Source of the DNA: Fibrella aquatilis
Lineage (GTDB): Bacteria > Bacteroidota > Bacteroidia > Cytophagales > Spirosomataceae
NCBI RefSeq assembly: GCF_017353255.1
Contig: NZ_JAFMYU010000017.1
Span: 62,001-126,000, forward strand
Direction: 5' to 3'
DNA length: 64,000 nt
Shown here: positions 61,601 to 64,000 of the stretch, in pieces
How the letters are laid out: every line of letters starts with the position of its first letter
Position numbering within the stretch: the first letter of the stretch is position 1
Position numbers and translations under genes: made by a program
Notes under the pieces: generated by a model
Seen by the model: the letters and a program-made list of their open reading frames with translations, nothing else
What the model was told of the DNA's origin: nothing
Databases searched by the model: none

Positions 61601-61776
61601 ATGATTTCGGGGTTGGCACCAGTATAGCTCGTCCGCACCGAAATCACCGGCGGGTCAATAGCCGGAAACTCGCGCACCCCTAGAAAGGTGTAGCCGATAA
61701 CGCCAAACAGTACGATGGCAATGGACATCACCATCGCAAAGACCGGGCGCTTTAAGGAGAGGGAAGAAAGGCTCAT
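58657..61776 (-). CDS. RND efflux transporter, permease subunit (HAE1 type)
   Basis: A 1039-residue inner-membrane pump with two sets of six helices, each set interrupted by a large periplasmic loop, as in AcrB. The start MSLSSLSLKRPVFAMVMSIA, the motif GLVVDDGIVVTENI with its essential Asp pair, and the second-half QIGIIVLVGLVTKNGILIVEFANE are all family signatures. It should export drugs or lipophilic compounds with the MFP adaptor encoded upstream on the same strand. The outer-membrane TolC-like partner is not in the window. Confidence 0.95.
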   Translation of the reverse strand: MSLSSLSLKRPVFAMVMSIAIVLFGVIGYTFLGVREFPAIDPPVISVRTSYTGANPEIIESQITEPIEKTLNSIEGIRTISSSSALGVSNITVEFNLDTDLERAANDVRDKVSQAQRLLPQDIDAPPVVTKADANSDPIIFMPVQSTTRNPMQLSDYAENVLQERLQTIPGVSQVSIYGLKRYAMRMWLDPAKLAAYKLTVQDIQAALVAQNVELPGGKIYGNNTELTVKSVGRLTTEEDFNNLILRETNQQILRLRDVGYATLGPENEETSSKQNGVQGVILVLIPQPGANIVNIADEFYKRFGQIKRDLPKDLIVSVGIDRSTFIRNAITEVEETLLISFVLVVLVIYLFFRDWLIAFRPLIDIPVSLIGAFFIMYVADFSINILTLLGIVLATGLVVDDGIVVTENIFKKIEKGMAPEQAAKEGSDEIFFAVIATSITLAVVFLPIIFLQGFVGRLFREFGIVVAGAVLISAFVSLSLTPVLSVKLTSKDHGKTSWFYRKSEPFFQWLDNSYRSNLEAFLKKRRWAWIMMVACLALVFGLGATLKSELAPLEDRGRIRIPITAPEGTSYEAMSSITDRITKLVLDSVPETKLTFSVVAPGFSGAGAVNSGFVFINMVDPQNRKRSQQQIVDNLTKNFKKFSDARMFATQEQTISTGGRSGSSLPVQFVLQNLSFEKLREKLPQFLEEAQKDPTFQNVDVDLKFNKPELNISVDREKATDLGVSVLDVSNTLQLALSNRRLAYFLMNGKQYQVIGQVDREDRDEPTDLRTFYVRNNRQELIPLDNVVRFLEVSSPPQVYHYNRFKSATVSAGLAPGKTVGDGVKAMNAIAARVLDPSFQTSLTGSSRDFAESSSNTLFAFALALILVYLILAAQFDSFVDPFIIMLTVPLALAGAVFSLWLFNQTLNIFSQIGIIVLVGLVTKNGILIVEFANEQMAEGKTKVAAALESAAMRLRPILMTTLVAAFGALPLALALGSASKSRVPLGVVIVGGLLFSLVLTLFVIPAMYIFLSRRKPGQPIGESPDEKALEAQSAEVV

Positions 61777-61799
61777 AACGAAGAAGTGTCATTAGTAGT

Positions 61800-61890
61800 C
61801 ATTACGTTTCACTGTCATTACGTTGTCATTCGTTGTTTTAGAGAAGCCTGTTACTAATGACCACTTAATGACCATCGAATGACAGCGAAG
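61800..61890. repeat. Degenerate word repeat P between MFP and RND genes
   Basis: Tandem GTCATTACG words (61797-61832) are followed by their complements (AATGACCA words, 61853-61884). The best pairing is the nine bases TGTCATTCG (61824-61832) with 61876-61884. It is a loose member of the stop-to-start family. Confidence 0.5.
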
Positions 61891-61903
61891 CAGAATGGTC
61901 GTT

Positions 61904-63010
61904 TTACAGACTAATCTTAACCACTTTAACCGGAGCGTCTTTCTTGACAAAAAGCAGGCCGGTTGTAACAACGGTATCGCCGGGGGTTAGGCCCTTGGTG
62001 ATCTGAATGTTGCTCTTGTCGCGCAGGCCGGTTTGCACCTCTACAAACGTAGCCTTGCCGTTGCGCACTACCACCACCTGCTTGCCCCGTGTTTGAGGTA
62101 ACAAGGCCTGCGACGGAATGGTCAATGCTTTTTCTTCGCGGAACGTCAGATTTACTTTAGCAAACGCGCCCGGTCGCAGGTCGCGCCCTGTATTAGCCAC
62201 CCGCGCCCGGATGCGCAGACTCCGCGTTTCCACGTCTACGTCGGGTTCGATGGCGTAAATCTGCCCCGTATACCCGGCCAGGCTGCCTTCTACGGTGAAG
62301 TTGACCCGCTCACCCGGCCGTACCGAGGCACTGTAGCGTTCGGGCACGGTGAAATCGAGCTTCATGGGGTTAAGCTGTTGCAGCCGCGTAATGAGTGTTT
62401 GAGGCGTAACCACCGCGCCGGGACTCACGTTTCTGATGCCGATTACGCCTGAAAACGGTGCTCGAATTTCGGTGCGGCGCAGGGCGGCCTTGGTCAGGTC
62501 GATGTCGGCGAGGGCACCTTTCAGGTTCGTCACGATAATGTCGTATTCCTGTTGACTGATGCCGCCACGTTCCAGCAGTTGCTTGTTACGGGCCTCGGTG
62601 CGGCGGGCGTTTTCTTCCACCACCTTAAACTTCTGAAGCTGCGCCTGAAGGTCGCCGTCGTAGACTTTCACCAGCAGCGACCCCTGCGCCACGGGCTGTC
62701 CCTCGCGGATATTGAGCTGCACAATGCGCCCAGCTATTTCGGGATAAATATCGACCTGTTCATTAGCCACCAGCGACCCCGTGGCCACAATGGCGTTGGC
62801 AATGACTTTGGGCACCACCACATACGCATTGACCGACGTTGGCCCGCCGCCTGCCGCACCGCCGGGGCCACCTTTGCCACCAGCGCCCCCCGCTGCCGGG
62901 GCACCGCCGCCACCACCGCCTGCGCCGGGTGCCGGTTTGAGAATTTTGTTATAGACGATCAGGCCCCCCAGGACCAGCACAACGAGACCAATGGCAATCC
63001 AGCGTTTCAA
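61904..63010 (-). CDS. RND efflux periplasmic adaptor (MFP/HlyD family)
   Basis: A 368-residue adaptor. One N-terminal membrane anchor (MKRWIAIGLVVLVLGGLIVY) is followed by a ~30-residue Gly/Ala-rich linker, then the lipoyl-like, coiled-hairpin and beta-barrel domains (IVQLNIREGQPVAQGSLLVK, GGISQQEYD, IRAPFSGVIGIRNVSPGAVV). It links the RND pump to an outer-membrane channel. The Gly-rich linker is unusually long. It precedes the pump gene in the operon. Confidence 0.92.
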   Translation of the reverse strand: MKRWIAIGLVVLVLGGLIVYNKILKPAPGAGGGGGGAPAAGGAGGKGGPGGAAGGGPTSVNAYVVVPKVIANAIVATGSLVANEQVDIYPEIAGRIVQLNIREGQPVAQGSLLVKVYDGDLQAQLQKFKVVEENARRTEARNKQLLERGGISQQEYDIIVTNLKGALADIDLTKAALRRTEIRAPFSGVIGIRNVSPGAVVTPQTLITRLQQLNPMKLDFTVPERYSASVRPGERVNFTVEGSLAGYTGQIYAIEPDVDVETRSLRIRARVANTGRDLRPGAFAKVNLTFREEKALTIPSQALLPQTRGKQVVVVRNGKATFVEVQTGLRDKSNIQITKGLTPGDTVVTTGLLFVKKDAPVKVVKISL

Positions 63011-63034
63011 AATGTTTGTATTGAGGTTTATTCA

Positions 63035-63061
63035 GTAAACCGCAAAGGCGCCACGGTTTAC
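63035..63061. repeat. 8-bp inverted repeat between MenA and MFP genes
   Basis: GTAAACCG at 63035-63042 is perfectly inverted at 63054-63061, with an 11-base loop. It fills part of the stop-to-start gap. Confidence 0.55.
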
Positions 63062-63067
63062 CCTTAC

Positions 63068-63961
63068 TTATAGAAGAACACCCACCCCAAACAGCACCAC
63101 AAAGAGCAGCGTAGATAGGGCAAGTTGACCCAGCCGGGGGTTCAACTCGGCTGGGTTAGTGTGGTTGGCCAAGGCCCGCCCATTGATGATAAACAACGGA
63201 AAGGCCAGCAGGTAGGCAAAATCATAGGCTGTGGTTGCGGTTAGTAGCGAATAGGCCACTGCACACACCATGCCGCCAATCAACAGCAGCCAGTGATAGC
63301 GGATGGCCCCGGCTCGACCCAGCCGCACCGGAATCGAATGTTTACCCGTTTTGGCGTCAGTTTCAATATCACGTATATTGTTGATATTCAGCACCCCAGT
63401 AGCAAAAAAGCCTACGCTACTAGCGGGCAGCAACAAGGGCCAGGTGATTGTTTGCGTGTGCAGGTAATAGGTGCCCAGCACCCCCACCCAACCAAAAAAA
63501 AGTAGCACGGCAATGTCGCCGTAGCCCGCGTAGCCATAGGGCCGTTTGCCGTTGGTATAAGCCACCGCCGCCGCAATGCACAGCAGCCCCAGCATCAGAA
63601 ACACCCAGAACAACGTGGCATCGGCCCCGCGCGTGGCCTCAATCAGTAGCCACACACCCGACACCAGCGACAAACCCGCCGTGAGCAACATAGCCCGGAA
63701 CATGGCCTCTTTGGTGAGATCGCCAGTGGCAACGGCCCGGCGCGGACCCACCCGGTCGGGGGTGTCTTTGCCCGAAACGGCGTCGCCGTAATCATTGGCG
63801 AAGTTAGAGAGCACCTGCAAACAGATGGTGGTTAGCACGGCCAGCCCAAACGTGAGCCAGCTAAACCGCCCAGCCCCCGCCGCCAGAAAACTGCCCAGAA
63901 TAATACTGGCCAACGCCAGCGGCAACGTCCGCGGCCGCGCCGCTGCGATCCATGGGTTCAT
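63068..63961 (-). CDS. menA: 1,4-dihydroxy-2-naphthoate polyprenyltransferase
   Basis: A 297-residue UbiA-family membrane enzyme with about nine helices. The first Asp-rich motif is in NFANDYGDAVSGKDTPDR and the second in NNIRDIETDAKTGKHS, which bind the prenyl diphosphate through magnesium. The N-terminal WIAAARPRTLPLALA is characteristic of MenA. It makes demethylmenaquinone, the quinone of most Bacteroidota. The ATG at 63961 is preferred over the upstream TTG. Confidence 0.93.
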   Translation of the reverse strand: MNPWIAAARPRTLPLALASIILGSFLAAGAGRFSWLTFGLAVLTTICLQVLSNFANDYGDAVSGKDTPDRVGPRRAVATGDLTKEAMFRAMLLTAGLSLVSGVWLLIEATRGADATLFWVFLMLGLLCIAAAVAYTNGKRPYGYAGYGDIAVLLFFGWVGVLGTYYLHTQTITWPLLLPASSVGFFATGVLNINNIRDIETDAKTGKHSIPVRLGRAGAIRYHWLLLIGGMVCAVAYSLLTATTAYDFAYLLAFPLFIINGRALANHTNPAELNPRLGQLALSTLLFVVLFGVGVLL

Positions 63962-63965
63962 CTGC

Positions 63966-64000
63966 AATTAAGAATGCAGAATTAAGAATTAAGAATCAAG
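63966..64000. repeat. Partial word-repeat element at window edge
   Basis: Copies of AATTAAGAATTAAGAAT directly upstream of MenA on the minus strand, cut by the window end. The pattern resembles one arm of a stop-to-start hairpin. Confidence 0.5.

Overview
The window is chromosomal DNA of a Bacteroidota bacterium, most likely a Spirosoma-like Cytophagales. The reasons are: lipoproteins with Bacteroidota-style lipoboxes, a GLPGLI protein beside an outer-membrane barrel protein, a type IX secretion C-terminal domain on a nuclease, a LytS/LytTR pair, -7 boxes of the form TAnnTTTG, and almost no Shine-Dalgarno sequences. No rRNA, tRNA, CRISPR, transposase or phage gene was seen. Once starts are trimmed, no gene-free gap exceeds 300 bases.

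Layout: 1-14149 holds the 3' end of an adenine methyltransferase, a lipoprotein, an ABC-2-like permease with a dead M1-peptidase-like domain, an MFS transporter, a GRDP-like protein, dehydrogenases, an XRE/ScfR regulator with a GNAT, SMUG2, a CE7 esterase and a YdeI-like protein. 14274-22530 is a sulfate-assimilation run (TSUP permease, MetZ, a Gfo/Idh/MocA protein, CysH, CysD, CysN) followed by a MocA-like nucleotidyltransferase and an NmrA-like protein. 22587-26529 is a three-subunit molybdenum aldehyde/xanthine dehydrogenase on the minus strand. 26689-33996 is mixed: small secreted protein, GH140, DUF1003 plus CHAD, a lipoprotein, a C1 peptidase and LytS/LytTR. 34264-37304 encodes sulfite reductase and the siroheme enzyme CobA, completing sulfate to sulfide to homocysteine. 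37418-51585 holds GH16, a lipocalin-like lipoprotein, TrhO, the barrel/GLPGLI pair, GH13, DUF1460, DUF2892, a proline-rich protein, an APC permease and two coiled-coil membrane proteins. 51766-63961 holds a large T9SS nuclease, a lone ABC ATPase, an S41 peptidase between 88-bp direct repeats, an FCP1-like phosphatase, an RND/MFP efflux pair and MenA.

The most unusual signal is a family of long intergenic inverted repeats. At more than a dozen junctions the gap between one gene's stop and the next gene's start is almost entirely one hairpin, up to 56 bp perfect, with no T-tract. Each has its own arm sequence built from short repeated words. The 5' arm is G-richer than C in 11 of 12 cases and usually carries stop codons; the 3' arm ends a few bases before the next start codon. 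Three of them share a GTTTGCTKCCGC core. A related imperfect repeat lies in frame inside the sulfite reductase gene.

Second signal: the S41 peptidase gene sits in an A+T-richer stretch between two copies of the first 88 bp of the ABC ATPase gene, which suggests insertion into an older phosphatase-ATPase pair. All family names come from reading the sequence; no database search was run.
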